This document shows positions 1 to 7,320 of a DNA stretch of 20,957 nucleotides, in pieces. Origin of the DNA: Streptomyces sp. NRRL WC-3742. GTDB taxonomy: Bacteria > Actinomycetota > Actinomycetes > Streptomycetales > Streptomycetaceae. The notes beneath the pieces are model-generated. The model was not told where the DNA came from. It worked only from the letters and a program-made list of their open reading frames with translations, and did not search any database. A program made the position numbers and the translations under genes. The stretch lies in NCBI RefSeq assembly GCF_000720635.1, contig NZ_JOCF01000101.1:1-20957 (forward strand), in the 5' to 3' direction. Numbering within the stretch: the first letter of the stretch is position 1; each line of letters begins with the position of its first letter.

Positions 1-1
1 C

Positions 2-79
2 GCCCTGACTGCGGCCGTCTGGCACAACGCCCAGACTGGCCGCCCCGTCATGCGCTCGCTGATCGCCTTCGATCACTGA
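2..79 (+). CDS. IS982-type transposase, C-terminal fragment (5' end outside window)
   Basis: Only the last 25 codons are in the window. They end in ALTAAVWHN...RPVMRSLIAFDH followed by TGA. From memory this closely matches the C-terminus of Streptomyces IS982-family DDE transposases, which carry an 'ALTAAIWHN...GQPV.RSL.AYDH' tail. These enzymes cut and paste their own insertion sequence. The catalytic DDE residues lie upstream of the window, so it cannot be judged whether the element is intact. The AT-rich stretch just after the stop (80-98) may be the right end of the element, but no terminal inverted repeat can be matched because the left end is absent. Confidence 0.72.
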   Translation, partial: ALTAAVWHNAQTGRPVMRSLIAFDH

Positions 80-122
80 CCTTGGACTCATTCATCTAGT
101 GCCGCGTCAGGCAACCTTTGCC

Positions 123-155
123 CTCCCCCAGCCTCCGGCCGGGAGGTGCCCCCAG
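123..155. repeat. short dispersed Streptomyces-type intergenic repeat
   Basis: A compact element in the gap between the transposase tail and the exporter gene. CTCCCCCAG (123-131) and TGCCCCCAG (147-155) flank a small dyad, CCTCC/GGAGG (132-136 and 142-146), with a 5-nt loop. From memory, near-identical palindromic elements of the form ctcccccag-dyad-gggaggtgcccccag are scattered many times through Streptomyces intergenic regions. Function is unknown. Only one copy is visible here, so the repeat status rests on recall. Confidence 0.5.
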
Positions 156-238
156 GGAGCGGCGTCCGGTGCGTGCTCTCGGCGTGCCGGCCGGAAGTCC
201 TCGTACTGGACGTACTTGCCTCCCAGGAGCAACCCCGC

Positions 239-1102
239 TCAGGGCCTGGCGAGTTCGAGCACAGCGATCCCGGCGAGCACGGTGGCGGCCGCGGTCATCC
301 GCAGCCGCCCCAGCCGCTCGCGGAAGACCACGGTGGCGATCAGCGCGGCGATCACGATGCTCGTCTCGCGCAGCGCCGCGATCGAGGCCAGGTTCCCCCG
401 GGACTGCGCCCACACCACCAGGCCGTAGGCCGTCAGCGAGAGCACCCCGCCCAGGACGCCCACCGGTATCAGCGGGCCGACGCCGGCCAGCAGACCCGGG
501 CCGCGCCGCATGCGCGCGATCAGCGCGACCACCGGGCCCTGGAGCACGAACAGCCAGGCCACGTAACCGCCGGCCGTCCCCGCCTGCCGCACGCCGGTGC
601 CGTCCAGCACCGTGTACCCGGCGATCATCACGCCGGTGCCCAGGGCGGCTCCCAGGGCGGGCAGCTGCGCCCGCCCCGGTATGCCCTTCGCGAGGGCCAG
701 CCCGATCAGTCCGCAGCAGATCACCAGCACGCCCAGCAGCTCGCCGACGCCCAGGTGCTGGCCCAGCACGGCCACCGACAGCACCGCCACCAGCAGCGGC
801 GCCGAGCCGCGCGCGATCGGGTACATCTGCCCGAAGTCGCCCAGCTCGTAGGCCCGCAGCAGCAGCACCGTCGACGTCACCTGGACGACCACCGAGGCCA
901 GCAGGTACGGCCAGGCTCCGGCCTCGGGCAGCGGGTTGAGCGCCGCCAGGACGACGCCGACGGCGGTGTACGTCAGGTTGATCAGCGCGAAGCCGACCAT
1001 CTTGTCCGGGATGCGGTGCGCCAGGCCGTTCCAGACCGCGTGCAGCACCGCCGCCGTGAGGACGGCCAGCGGCACGACGGCACCGGCACCCACTCCGGGC
1101 AT
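239..1102 (-). CDS. EamA/DMT-superfamily transporter
   Basis: A 287-residue, very hydrophobic protein with about ten predicted membrane helices, the size and pattern of drug/metabolite transporters made of two EamA repeats. Characteristic segments are AVLHAVWNGLAHRI near the N-terminus, a mid-protein VGELLGVLVICCGLIGLAL helix that ends repeat one, and a C-terminal LRETSIVIAALIATVVFRERLG motif typical of the second EamA domain. It should sit in the cytoplasmic membrane and export a small metabolite; the substrate cannot be read. The start at 1102 is preferred because GAGGGGAG precedes it by about 8 nt. An upstream in-frame ATG at 1162 would place coding sequence across the palindromic operator region. 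It is divergent from the RpiR regulator at 1177, which probably controls it. Confidence 0.8.
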   Translation of the reverse strand: MPGVGAGAVVPLAVLTAAVLHAVWNGLAHRIPDKMVGFALINLTYTAVGVVLAALNPLPEAGAWPYLLASVVVQVTSTVLLLRAYELGDFGQMYPIARGSAPLLVAVLSVAVLGQHLGVGELLGVLVICCGLIGLALAKGIPGRAQLPALGAALGTGVMIAGYTVLDGTGVRQAGTAGGYVAWLFVLQGPVVALIARMRRGPGLLAGVGPLIPVGVLGGVLSLTAYGLVVWAQSRGNLASIAALRETSIVIAALIATVVFRERLGRLRMTAAATVLAGIAVLELARP

Positions 1103-1122
1103 GACAGGACTCCCCTCGAACG

Positions 1123-1161
1123 GGCCCGCCGGAATTCCGGCGGGCCTGGAACCGAATTCCA
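1123..1161. promoter_or_regulatory. two dyads between exporter and rpiR-type genes (putative RpiR operators)
   Basis: Positions 1123-1146 form a perfect 24-bp palindrome centred on GGAATTCC. Immediately after it, 1147-1161 reads TGGAACCGAATTCCA, a second dyad with TGGAA/TTCCA arms. A third partial copy of the core, TTCCGAATT, begins at 1189 inside the regulator gene. The dyads lie in the 74-bp divergent gap, next to the likely -10 of the regulator, a good place for an autoregulatory operator. Binding by the RpiR protein is an inference. Confidence 0.6.
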
Positions 1162-1164
1162 CGC

Positions 1165-1170
1165 TACCCT
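1165..1170 (+). promoter_or_regulatory. -10 element, probable leaderless start of RpiR-type gene
   Basis: TACCCT fits the actinobacterial TANNNT -10 and lies 6 nt upstream of the ATG at 1177, so transcription would begin at or next to the start codon. No Shine-Dalgarno precedes this ATG. No clear -35 is visible; the expected position falls in the operator dyads. Confidence 0.45.
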
Positions 1171-1176
1171 AGATCC

Positions 1177-2043
1177 ATGGAAGAGCGTTCCGAATTTTTC
1201 ACGCCGCTGGAATCCGGGCTCGCCGCGCAGATCCGGGCCCGGCTCGGCGAGCTGCGCGGCAGCGAGGCGCGCGTCGCCCAGGTGGTGCTCGACCGCGGCG
1301 CCGACCTGGTGCACCTGAGCGTCAGCGACGTCGCGGAGCTGGCCGGGACGGCCTCCTCCTCCGTCGTCCGGGCCTGTCAGCGGCTCGGCTTCCGCGGCTA
1401 CCAGGAGCTGAAGATCGCCGCCGCCCGGGCCGCCCCGGCCACCGCGCCCGCCCCGGACGAGTCCGGGGACCCGGCCTCCCGGGCGCTCGCCGAGACGCTG
1501 CGCACCTCCCGGGCCGCGCTGGACGGCCTGACCGCGACCCTCACCCCCGACGACCTGCGGGCCGCCGCCGAGCTGCTGGACGGCGCCTCCCAGGTGGTGC
1601 TGGTCGGCATGGGGCTGTCCGGCGCGGTGGTGCTCGACCTCGCCTACCGGCTGCGCGCCCTCGGCCTGCCGGTGGACGCCCCCGGCGACCAGTTCACCGC
1701 CCAGCTCGCCGCCTCGGGCCTGCCGCCCACCGGCGTCTGCCTCGCGGTCAGCCACACCGGCGCCACCCGGGCGGTCGTCGACGCCGCCCGCCGGGCCCGG
1801 GAGGCCGGCGCCGCCGTCCTCGCCCTGTCCAGCTACGCCCGCTCCCCGCTGACCGAGACCGCCACCCACACCCTGGTCGCCGGCGGCCAGGACCTGGTCT
1901 TCGGCCTGGAGACCACCGCCAGCCGTCTCGCCCACCTGGCCGTCGTCGACGCCCTCGCCCAGACCCTGCTCACCCTGCGCGGCCCGAAGGCGGAGCGGGC
2001 CCTGCGCCTCTCGGAGGAGATCTGCGCGGACCACGCGTACTAG
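1177..2043 (+). CDS. MurR/RpiR-family transcriptional regulator (HTH + SIS)
   Basis: A 288-residue, two-domain protein. Residues about 15-80 form the HTH_6 (RpiR) domain, with ARVAQVVLDRG, LSVSDVAELAGTASSSVVRAC and QRLGFRGYQELKI. Residues about 125-265 form a SIS sugar-phosphate-binding domain (VVLVGMGLSGAVVLDLAYRL, then LAVSHTGATRAVVDAARRAREAGA). Family members bind operator DNA and respond to phosphosugars. It is divergent from the EamA-type exporter with operator-like dyads between, so the pair probably forms a small regulated export unit. Length is normal for the family. The inducer is unknown. Confidence 0.88.
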   Translation: MEERSEFFTPLESGLAAQIRARLGELRGSEARVAQVVLDRGADLVHLSVSDVAELAGTASSSVVRACQRLGFRGYQELKIAAARAAPATAPAPDESGDPASRALAETLRTSRAALDGLTATLTPDDLRAAAELLDGASQVVLVGMGLSGAVVLDLAYRLRALGLPVDAPGDQFTAQLAASGLPPTGVCLAVSHTGATRAVVDAARRAREAGAAVLALSSYARSPLTETATHTLVAGGQDLVFGLETTASRLAHLAVVDALAQTLLTLRGPKAERALRLSEEICADHAY

Positions 2044-2071
2044 CGGGCGTGCCAACGGGCGTACTAACGGG
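2035..2071. repeat. 24-bp-spaced direct repeat spanning two convergent stop codons
   Basis: GCGTACTARCGGG occurs at 2035-2047 and 2059-2071 with one difference. The first copy contains the TAG stop of the RpiR-type gene, and the second contains the reverse-complement TAG stop of the DUF4436 gene. Only 20 bp separate the two genes and no strong hairpin terminator is visible. Confidence 0.4.
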
Positions 2072-3032
2072 GGTCCCGGTGCCCGCCCTCGACCCGTGTG
2101 CCGCGCACGACCACCATCGTGAGGCCGACCGCCACCAGCAGCTCCGCCCAGAAGAAGGCCCCGTAGTCCAGCAGCGAGCCGATGGGCGGGCTGCCGGGGG
2201 CGGCGTTGCGCAGGCCGACGAGGGCGAACAGGGTGGCGGCCATCCAGCCGAGGGCGGGCCAGAGCAGGCCCCGGCGCTGGCGCACGATCAGCCAGGCTGC
2301 GCCCAGGACGGACAGGGCGAGCGCCCACATCGCCGCGATCATGAACCAGGCGAGGATGAAGGTGCTGCGCGAGCGGGTGATCCGTTCGGTGACAGCCACC
2401 GTCCCCTCGCCCAGTTCGGTGGGCCCGGGGCTGCGTTTGAAGGCGAAGAACGGGTCGGCCTCCTCGAGCTCGATCACCACCGGGACGTCCCGGCCGCCCG
2501 CCGTGGCCTGGAAGCCGATGGCCGCGCGGTAGTGGTCGAAGGGGTAGTCGCTCACCCGCCCGTCGAACAGGTCGAAGGAGACGGTGCCGGCCGCGATCTG
2601 CTGCCCGGCGGGGTACCTGAGGGTCCGCTGCTCCAGGGAGGTCGTCCCCAGCTCCACGTCCTGGGCCGGCACCAGCAGGTTCTCCTCCCGGGCGAGCGAT
2701 CCCTCGGGCTGGACGAGCACCTTGGTGACGAGCGTCTGCGCGGCCGCGTCCACCCGCTGGAGCACGACGTGCACGGTGACCCGGTCCGGGCCGGGAGCCG
2801 TGCCCACCGTCTGGGCGTGGCCCCGGCTGGAGCGCTCGTCCAGGTAGAGCAGCAGCCCCGCGACGACGAGCAGCGCGATCGTCGCCACCACCGCGTAGGC
2901 GCGCCACGGCCGGACCCTCGGGTGCGGGGGCGGGGCGGCGGCCGCGCGCGCCCGGGCGTGGATGCGGACGCGGGGCCGGGGGCGCGGGGACCGTACGGCC
3001 CGTGCGGCCCGGCGGTGCGACGGCGAGCTCAT
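2064..3032 (-). CDS. DUF4436-family membrane protein
   Basis: A 322-residue protein of unknown function. After a basic, Arg/Pro-rich cytoplasmic N-terminus comes one membrane helix ([20 protein letters not shown]). A long extracytoplasmic domain of about 170 residues follows, including the [19 protein letters not shown] motif that I associate with DUF4436. Three helices close the protein ([39 protein letters not shown] and [17 protein letters not shown]). The PFDxY segment resembles the ligand-gated-channel-like folds seen in such domains, but no function should be inferred. The start at 3032 is chosen because GGTGGGGAG lies about 8 nt upstream; longer in-frame starts would run into the LacI promoter. 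It is divergent from the LacI-type regulator. Confidence 0.75.
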   Translation of the reverse strand: MSSPSHRRAARAVRSPRPRPRVRIHARARAAAAPPPHPRVRPWRAYAVVATIALLVVAGLLLYLDERSSRGHAQTVGTAPGPDRVTVHVVLQRVDAAAQTLVTKVLVQPEGSLAREENLLVPAQDVELGTTSLEQRTLRYPAGQQIAAGTVSFDLFDGRVSDYPFDHYRAAIGFQATAGGRDVPVVIELEEADPFFAFKRSPGPTELGEGTVAVTERITRSRSTFILAWFMIAAMWALALSVLGAAWLIVRQRRGLLWPALGWMAATLFALVGLRNAAPGSPPIGSLLDYGAFFWAELLVAVGLTMVVVRGTRVEGGHRDPR

Positions 3033-3161
3033 CGGACGGCTCCCCACCCTGGGCGGTGGCGGCCACGCTGCCGCCCGTCCGACCACCGTCGGGTCGGCGC
3101 GGGCCCGCCCGCAACCGCTGGGGCCCGATCGAGGGGAAAGCCACTGGTCGGAGGCGCTGTG

Positions 3162-3167
3162 TAGGCT
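3162..3167 (+). promoter_or_regulatory. -10 element, probable leaderless start of LacI-type gene
   Basis: TAGGCT lies 7 nt before the ATG at 3175. No ribosome binding site is seen in the intervening CCCCGTC, so a leaderless mRNA is the simplest reading. No -35 hexamer could be recognised. Confidence 0.45.
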
Positions 3168-3174
3168 CCCCGTC

Positions 3175-4212
3175 ATGGCAAGGGTGACTCGGGACGATGT
3201 GGCACGGCTGGCGGGGACGTCGACCGCGGTCGTCAGCTACGTGATCAACGACGGGCCGCGCCCGGTGGCGGCGGCGACCCGGGAGCGGGTGCTCGCGGCC
3301 GTGGCGGAGCTCGGTTACCGGCCCAACCGGGTCGCCCAGGCCATGGCCCGCCGGCGCACCGACCTGCTCGGGATGATCGTTCCGGACGCCCGTCAGCCGT
3401 TCTTCGCCGGGCTCGCCCACGCCGTGGAGCAGGCCGCCACCGAGCACGGCCGGCTGCTGCTGATCGGCAACTCCGACTACGCGGACGAGCGCGAGGCCCA
3501 CTACATCCGCGCCTTCCTGGGCATGCAGGTGGACGGACTGATCCTGGTCACCCAGGACCCGGCCACCCCGGGCCTGAGCGGCTTCGACGCGGTGGACGGC
3601 ACCCCGGTCGTCCTGCTGCACCACCGCGCGGAGAGCCCGGGCGGCGTCGCCGTGGTCGCGGACGACGAGGGCGGCGCCCGCGACGTCGTGCGCCACCTGC
3701 TCGGCCACGGGCACACCGAGGTGCACTGCTTCGGCGGCACCTTCTCGCTGAGCCCGCACGACCCGGTGACCTGCCGGACGGCCGGATGGGCCGCCGCGAT
3801 GGCCGAGGCCGGGCTGGAGACCGAGGGGCGGCTGACCCGGGCGCCGTTCGACCGCGTCCGGGCGCACACCGAGGCGCTGGCGCTGCTGGCCAGCCCCGAC
3901 CGGCCGTCCGCCGTGTTCTGCGCGACGGACGACCAGGCGATCGGCCTGCTGCGGGCCGCCGACGACCTGGGCATCCGGGTGCCGGAGGACCTGGCGGTGG
4001 CGGGCTTCGACGACATCGCCGAGGCGGTGATCGCCGGCCCGTCGCTGACGACCGTCACCGCCGCCCAGGACGAGATGGCCCGGGCGGCGGTGGAGCTGGT
4101 GCTGGGCGGGGCCGAGCTCCGGGCGGCCGGCGCCCGGACGTTCCCGGCCAGGGTGGTGCCGCGGCGCTCCTGCGGCTGCCCGGCACCGGACCGGGCAGCC
4201 GCAGGAGGCTAG
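3175..4212 (+). CDS. LacI-family transcriptional regulator
   Basis: A 345-residue protein with the classic architecture. The N-terminal HTH reads [20 protein letters not shown], followed by the hinge-like [17 protein letters not shown] at about residues 38-54. The rest is a periplasmic-binding-protein-like sugar sensor: [31 protein letters not shown], a late [37 protein letters not shown], and the closing SLTTV. It binds DNA as a dimer and normally responds to a carbohydrate. No sugar transporter or glycosidase gene is adjacent, so its targets are unclear. It could act on the divergent DUF4436 gene or elsewhere. Its stop is only 7 bp from the stop of the convergent secreted enzyme gene. Confidence 0.9.
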   Translation: MARVTRDDVARLAGTSTAVVSYVINDGPRPVAAATRERVLAAVAELGYRPNRVAQAMARRRTDLLGMIVPDARQPFFAGLAHAVEQAATEHGRLLLIGNSDYADEREAHYIRAFLGMQVDGLILVTQDPATPGLSGFDAVDGTPVVLLHHRAESPGGVAVVADDEGGARDVVRHLLGHGHTEVHCFGGTFSLSPHDPVTCRTAGWAAAMAEAGLETEGRLTRAPFDRVRAHTEALALLASPDRPSAVFCATDDQAIGLLRAADDLGIRVPEDLAVAGFDDIAEAVIAGPSLTTVTAAQDEMARAAVELVLGGAELRAAGARTFPARVVPRRSCGCPAPDRAAAGG

Positions 4213-4219
4213 TGCCGCG

Positions 4220-5257
4220 TCAGTTGAGCTGGAAGGTGGCCTCGACCGGGTAGTGGTCGCTGGGCGCGTTGGTGTCGAGCTGCCCCTGCGTCCAGCCGGT
4301 CTGCGGGTCGAAGTCGATGGCCACGGTGGACATCGAGGCGGGCACCGGGCGGCCGGGGGCGTTGAGGTAGCCGACGTAGTCGAGGTCGTCCCGGTAGTCC
4401 TTCGGGAAGGTCTCGACGCCCGCCATGTACTGGCACCAGGAGGAGACCTGGCAGTCCATGGTGGTGCGGTTCTGCGCGGGGTCGGTGGCGGGGGTGCCGA
4501 GGACGCCGTTGACGGCGTTCTGGGCGTTGGCGTAGTCGCCGCGGCTCTGGCCGTGGAAGTACTCGACGTTGAGGTCCCCGCCGATCAGCACGGGCGCGCT
4601 GCTGCCGACGATGCCGTCCACCCAGGCGCGGATCTCGGCGAGCTGGCCGAGCCGGGTGGACTGGGTGGTGTCGGTGGAGGTGCCGTCCTCGTCGGCCTGC
4701 AGGTGGGTGCCGACGACCCAGGCGGTGCTGCCGTTCTTGGTCACCTTGACCAGCGCCGCGCCCTTGTTGGAGTGGTAGTCCCAGGTGCCGTACGTGGAGT
4801 TGGAGAACACGTGCGCGTACTGGGCGCTGATCGGGTACTTCGAGAGGATCATCGTGCCGCCGTTGATGACGAACCACGAGTTGGAGCAGTTGCCGCTGAC
4901 GCCCGTCCAGCCGCCGCCGGAGCAGCTCTGGCCGACGACCGGGGTGCGGTACGGGTAGAGGTCGGCGAGCTTGGCGTTGATGTCGGCGGTCGAGGTGTTG
5001 TTGAAGTTCTCGTCCAGGATGACGACGTCGGCGTTGTGCTGACGGACGATCTGCTCGACCACCGGGGTGCGGCGGGCGGCCTGCTCGTTCTGGGTGCTGT
5101 CGACGACGGCGGTGCCGAGGTCGACGTTGAAGGCGAACACGGACAGCGTGGTGGAGCTCGCGGAGGCGGTGCCGGCGGTGGCCGTCGGGGCGGTGGTGCC
5201 GAGCAGCAGTGCGGCGGCAGCCGTGGCGAGGGCGGTGGCCGTGCGACGCGAGAGCAT
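4220..5257 (-). CDS. secreted endonuclease/exonuclease/phosphatase-fold enzyme, sphingomyelinase-C-like
   Basis: A 345-residue exported hydrolase. The N-terminus (MLSRRTATALATAAAALLLG, then an Ala/Thr-rich stretch) is a signal peptide; the Arg pair could allow Tat export but lacks a full twin-arginine consensus. The EEP fold is read from Asn44 (FAFNVD), Glu83 (ILDENFNN), His185 (VGTHLQAD), Asp228/Asn230 (GGDLNVEY), Asp293 (LDYVGY) and Asp334-His335 (PSDHYPVEA). The THLQ form and the secretion favour a sphingomyelinase/phospholipase C-like activity over a nuclease, but substrate is not settled. Four Cys (112, 124, 269, 275) could form disulfides outside the cell. The start at 5257 is preceded by AGGAGAA at about 7 nt; an upstream in-frame ATG at 5287 lacks such a site. 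Confidence 0.82.
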   Translation of the reverse strand: MLSRRTATALATAAAALLLGTTAPTATAGTASASSTTLSVFAFNVDLGTAVVDSTQNEQAARRTPVVEQIVRQHNADVVILDENFNNTSTADINAKLADLYPYRTPVVGQSCSGGGWTGVSGNCSNSWFVINGGTMILSKYPISAQYAHVFSNSTYGTWDYHSNKGAALVKVTKNGSTAWVVGTHLQADEDGTSTDTTQSTRLGQLAEIRAWVDGIVGSSAPVLIGGDLNVEYFHGQSRGDYANAQNAVNGVLGTPATDPAQNRTTMDCQVSSWCQYMAGVETFPKDYRDDLDYVGYLNAPGRPVPASMSTVAIDFDPQTGWTQGQLDTNAPSDHYPVEATFQLN

Positions 5258-5406
5258 GGGCGTTCTCCTGGGGAGGGATTCCGTCAATCCGGAGTGGTCC
5301 GACGCCCGTCGGCCGGGCGCCGGGGATCGGCGGAGGAACGCTAGCTACTGATCGGTACATCGGGAAGAACGCCAGTTGAGCAGTTCAGATCACTCCCGTG
5401 GCATCG

Positions 5407-5455
5407 AGGTGTCTGTACAGCTCAGGTCGGGTGACTGACAAGGTGTCTGTACAGC
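5407..5455. repeat. pair of 15-bp direct repeats with palindromic CTGTACAG core
   Basis: AGGTGTCTGTACAGC occurs at 5407-5421 and 5441-5455, 34 bp apart and exactly identical. Each contains the 8-bp palindrome CTGTACAG. They sit in the 232-bp gap between the start of the secreted hydrolase gene (5257) and the end of the GNAT gene (5490). TGTACAGACA-type half-sites are common in TetR-family operators, but no TetR gene is present here. The rest of this gap shows no gene. Confidence 0.6.
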
Positions 5456-5489
5456 ATCGCGGTCACGGCTACGGGCGGGCGGGGCTCCG

Positions 5490-6017
5490 TCAGCCGTCGA
5501 TCAGTTCGTCCGCGAGCAGATCCATCAGCAGGTTGTCGTGCCACGTCCCGTCCGAGCCGCGCTCGTACTGGCGCATGGTGCCGACCGGGCGGAAGCCGAC
5601 CTTGGTGTAGCAGCGGATGGCAGCCGCGTTGTCGGCGGCCGGGTCGATGATCAGCCGGTGGTAGTGGCGGTCGCGCACCAGGTGGCGGGCCATGGTGCGC
5701 ACCGCGTCGGTGCCCAGGCCCACGCCGTGCACGGAGGGGTCGAGGTAGAGGTCCATCCCGGCGTGGCGGTACTCGTCGTCGTTGTTGGCGTACCACTGCA
5801 CGGCGCCGATCACCTTGCCGCCCACGTCCACGGCGAAGGTCTCCGTCTCCGGGTCCTCCAGCTCCGTGGCGACCTCGTCGGCCAGGTCCTCACCGCCGCG
5901 CCAGCGGGCGAACACCTCGGGCGTGGCGCGGATGGCCGCGAGGGCCGGGATGTCCTCCGGGGTGGCCGGGCGGAGCGTGACGAGGGTGCCGTGCAGAATC
6001 GTCCCCATATGGGGCAT
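5490..6017 (-). CDS. GNAT-family N-acetyltransferase (AAC(6')-like)
   Basis: A 175-residue protein covering one GNAT domain. The N-terminus (TLVTLRPATPEDIPALAAI) is the beta-1 strand and alpha-1 entry. The acetyl-CoA-binding loop is VHGVGLGTDAVRTM at about residues 95-108. The C-terminus DNAAAIRCYTKVGFRPVGTM is the conserved AIRCYxKxGF motif shared with aminoglycoside 6'-N-acetyltransferases and related enzymes. It would transfer an acetyl group from acetyl-CoA to an amine; the acceptor is unknown and antibiotic resistance is only a possibility. Two starts are possible, 6017 and 6008, and neither has a well-placed Shine-Dalgarno. A perfect 12-bp palindrome (6003-6014) overlaps the second ATG. 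Confidence 0.82.
   Translation of the reverse strand: MPHMGTILHGTLVTLRPATPEDIPALAAIRATPEVFARWRGGEDLADEVATELEDPETETFAVDVGGKVIGAVQWYANNDDEYRHAGMDLYLDPSVHGVGLGTDAVRTMARHLVRDRHYHRLIIDPAADNAAAIRCYTKVGFRPVGTMRQYERGSDGTWHDNLLMDLLADELIDG
6003..6014. promoter_or_regulatory. CCCCATATGGGG palindrome over the GNAT start region
   Basis: A perfect 12-bp palindrome overlaps the first codons of the GNAT gene and contains its second possible start codon. It could be an operator or simply fold the translation start; nothing in the sequence decides between these. Confidence 0.35.
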
Positions 6018-6090
6018 GTTGGCACGGAAACCGGCCTCCGGCCAGCGGTTTTACAAGAACGGGGGCTTGTCGCGGGAGCGGGGTACCGCG

Positions 6091-6120
6091 TTGCTCGCAC
6101 ACCTGACCGACCTGGATGAT
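6091..6120 (+). promoter_or_regulatory. promoter of the 6129 gene (TTGCTC - 18 nt - GATGAT)
   Basis: A -35-like TTGCTC at 6091-6096 and a -10-like GATGAT at 6115-6120 are spaced by 18 nt. The GTG start at 6129 follows 8 nt later with no ribosome binding site between, so the transcript would have essentially no leader. Confidence 0.4.
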
Positions 6121-6128
6121 TCTCCCTC

Positions 6129-7256
6129 GTGACTCATCTGATTTCCCTGATTGTGATCATCTCGATCATCACGCTGATCAACAGATCGCGCCGCGCCAAG
6201 ACCACCGTCACCCACGGGAACCTGGCCCGGGTCGACGTCGACTTCGACGCGGCCGCCTACGGGCTCGCCCCGCGCGAGCGGCTCGACTCCCGCCGGTCCG
6301 GGCCGCCGGCCGCGCCCCACGTGCGCAAGGAGCAGCAGGCGGTGGCCGACGCCGCCTGGGCCGGCGACTGGCGGGCCGCCGCCGCGTACGTGCAGGCCGC
6401 CGGCACGGACTGGGACGAACGCTGGTTCCGGCTGGAGCTGCTGGACTCCATCGCCGACGAGGACGAGAGCTGGGTGAAAGCCTGGCGCGCCGGCGACCCT
6501 GGCGACTGCGACGCGGCCGCCCTGGAGGCCAGCCGGATGGTGTCCAAGGCGTGGGAGATCCGGGGCAGCAAGTACGCGAACGAGGTGCCCGAGGAGGACA
6601 TGAACACCTTCCGGGCGATGCTGCCCGCCGCCATCGAGGCGGCCAAGCGGGCCTCGCTGCTCGACCCGGCCAACCCCGCGCCCTGGGTGGTCATGCTCAC
6701 CGCCGCGCGCGGCGCGCAGTACCAGCCCGAGCAGTTCGAGGAGCTCTGGAAGGGCCTGGTCGAGCGGGCACCGCACCACTACGCGGGGCACACGCAGGGG
6801 CTGCAGTACTGGTGCGCCAAGTGGTTCGGCACCGACAAGAAGATGACGGCCTTCGCCGAGCAGGCCCTGGACACCGCCCCGGCGGGCAGCCCGCTGGCGG
6901 GCATCTACCTGTACGGGCTCTCGGAGCTGGAGGAGCGCGGCACCCTCGGCTCGATGACCTCCGACGACCGGCGCAAGCGCCTGATGCAGGTCGCGGCCTC
7001 GCTGGCGCAGGTGCGCCCGGACGACCACCGGCTGGCAGGGCTGCGGCACCTGCTCGCGGCCTACGCCGGGCAGGCCGGGCTGTACCAGCTCGCGCTGGAG
7101 CAGTTCCGGGCGATCGGGCCGTGGTGCGGCGCCCGTGCGTGGAGCAAGGGCGGCGACGACCCGGTGGTGATCTTCGAGATCGCCCGCGCCGAGGCCGTGC
7201 GCCGCTCGGGCGCCGCGCCGCTGCCGCCGGAGCTGCGGCCCAAGGCGGCGCTGTAG
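6129..7256 (+). CDS. hypothetical membrane-anchored protein, TPR/DUF4034-like helical repeats
   Basis: A 375-residue protein that I do not recognise with certainty. The N-terminus (HLISLIVIISIITLI) is a single membrane anchor followed by a basic stretch (NRSRRAK), so the bulk is probably cytoplasmic. The body is almost wholly alpha-helical with TPR-like pieces: ASLLDPANPAPWVVMLTAARG, YQPEQFEELWKGLVERAPHHYAGH and LYQLALEQFRAIG. This resembles the solenoid proteins annotated as DUF4034 in streptomycetes. No catalytic motif is visible; a scaffolding role would be inference. The GTG start has a plausible leaderless promoter upstream, and the gene ends at a strong hairpin. ATG is not available before the anchor helix, which supports the GTG. 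Confidence 0.7.
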   Translation: MTHLISLIVIISIITLINRSRRAKTTVTHGNLARVDVDFDAAAYGLAPRERLDSRRSGPPAAPHVRKEQQAVADAAWAGDWRAAAAYVQAAGTDWDERWFRLELLDSIADEDESWVKAWRAGDPGDCDAAALEASRMVSKAWEIRGSKYANEVPEEDMNTFRAMLPAAIEAAKRASLLDPANPAPWVVMLTAARGAQYQPEQFEELWKGLVERAPHHYAGHTQGLQYWCAKWFGTDKKMTAFAEQALDTAPAGSPLAGIYLYGLSELEERGTLGSMTSDDRRKRLMQVAASLAQVRPDDHRLAGLRHLLAAYAGQAGLYQLALEQFRAIGPWCGARAWSKGGDDPVVIFEIARAEAVRRSGAAPLPPELRPKAAL

Positions 7257-7269
7257 ACCCTGCGGGGGC

Positions 7270-7300
7270 GGGGGCGGGTACCGGTGCGGTGCCCGCCCCC
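7270..7300. terminator. bidirectional hairpin terminator
   Basis: A 13-pair stem: GGGGGCGGG, then one T-G wobble, then ACC, closing a 5-nt loop (GGTGC). It lies in the 64-bp gap between the converging genes that stop at 7256 (+) and 7321 (-). There is no U-tract, which is usual for streptomycete terminators. Confidence 0.7.
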
Positions 7301-7320
7301 GGTGTTCACCGGGTCTCGGT

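Noticed and set aside
982..3867. Very long open frame on the minus strand across the RpiR, DUF4436 and LacI genes
   Set aside because: It has low-complexity Arg/Gly/His-rich composition, no domain, and lies over well-supported genes. GC-rich codon bias keeps such antisense frames open.
5490..6017. Calling the GNAT gene an aminoglycoside-resistance gene
   Set aside because: The AAC(6')-like C-terminal motif is shared with many GNAT enzymes of unknown substrate, so resistance cannot be claimed from sequence alone.
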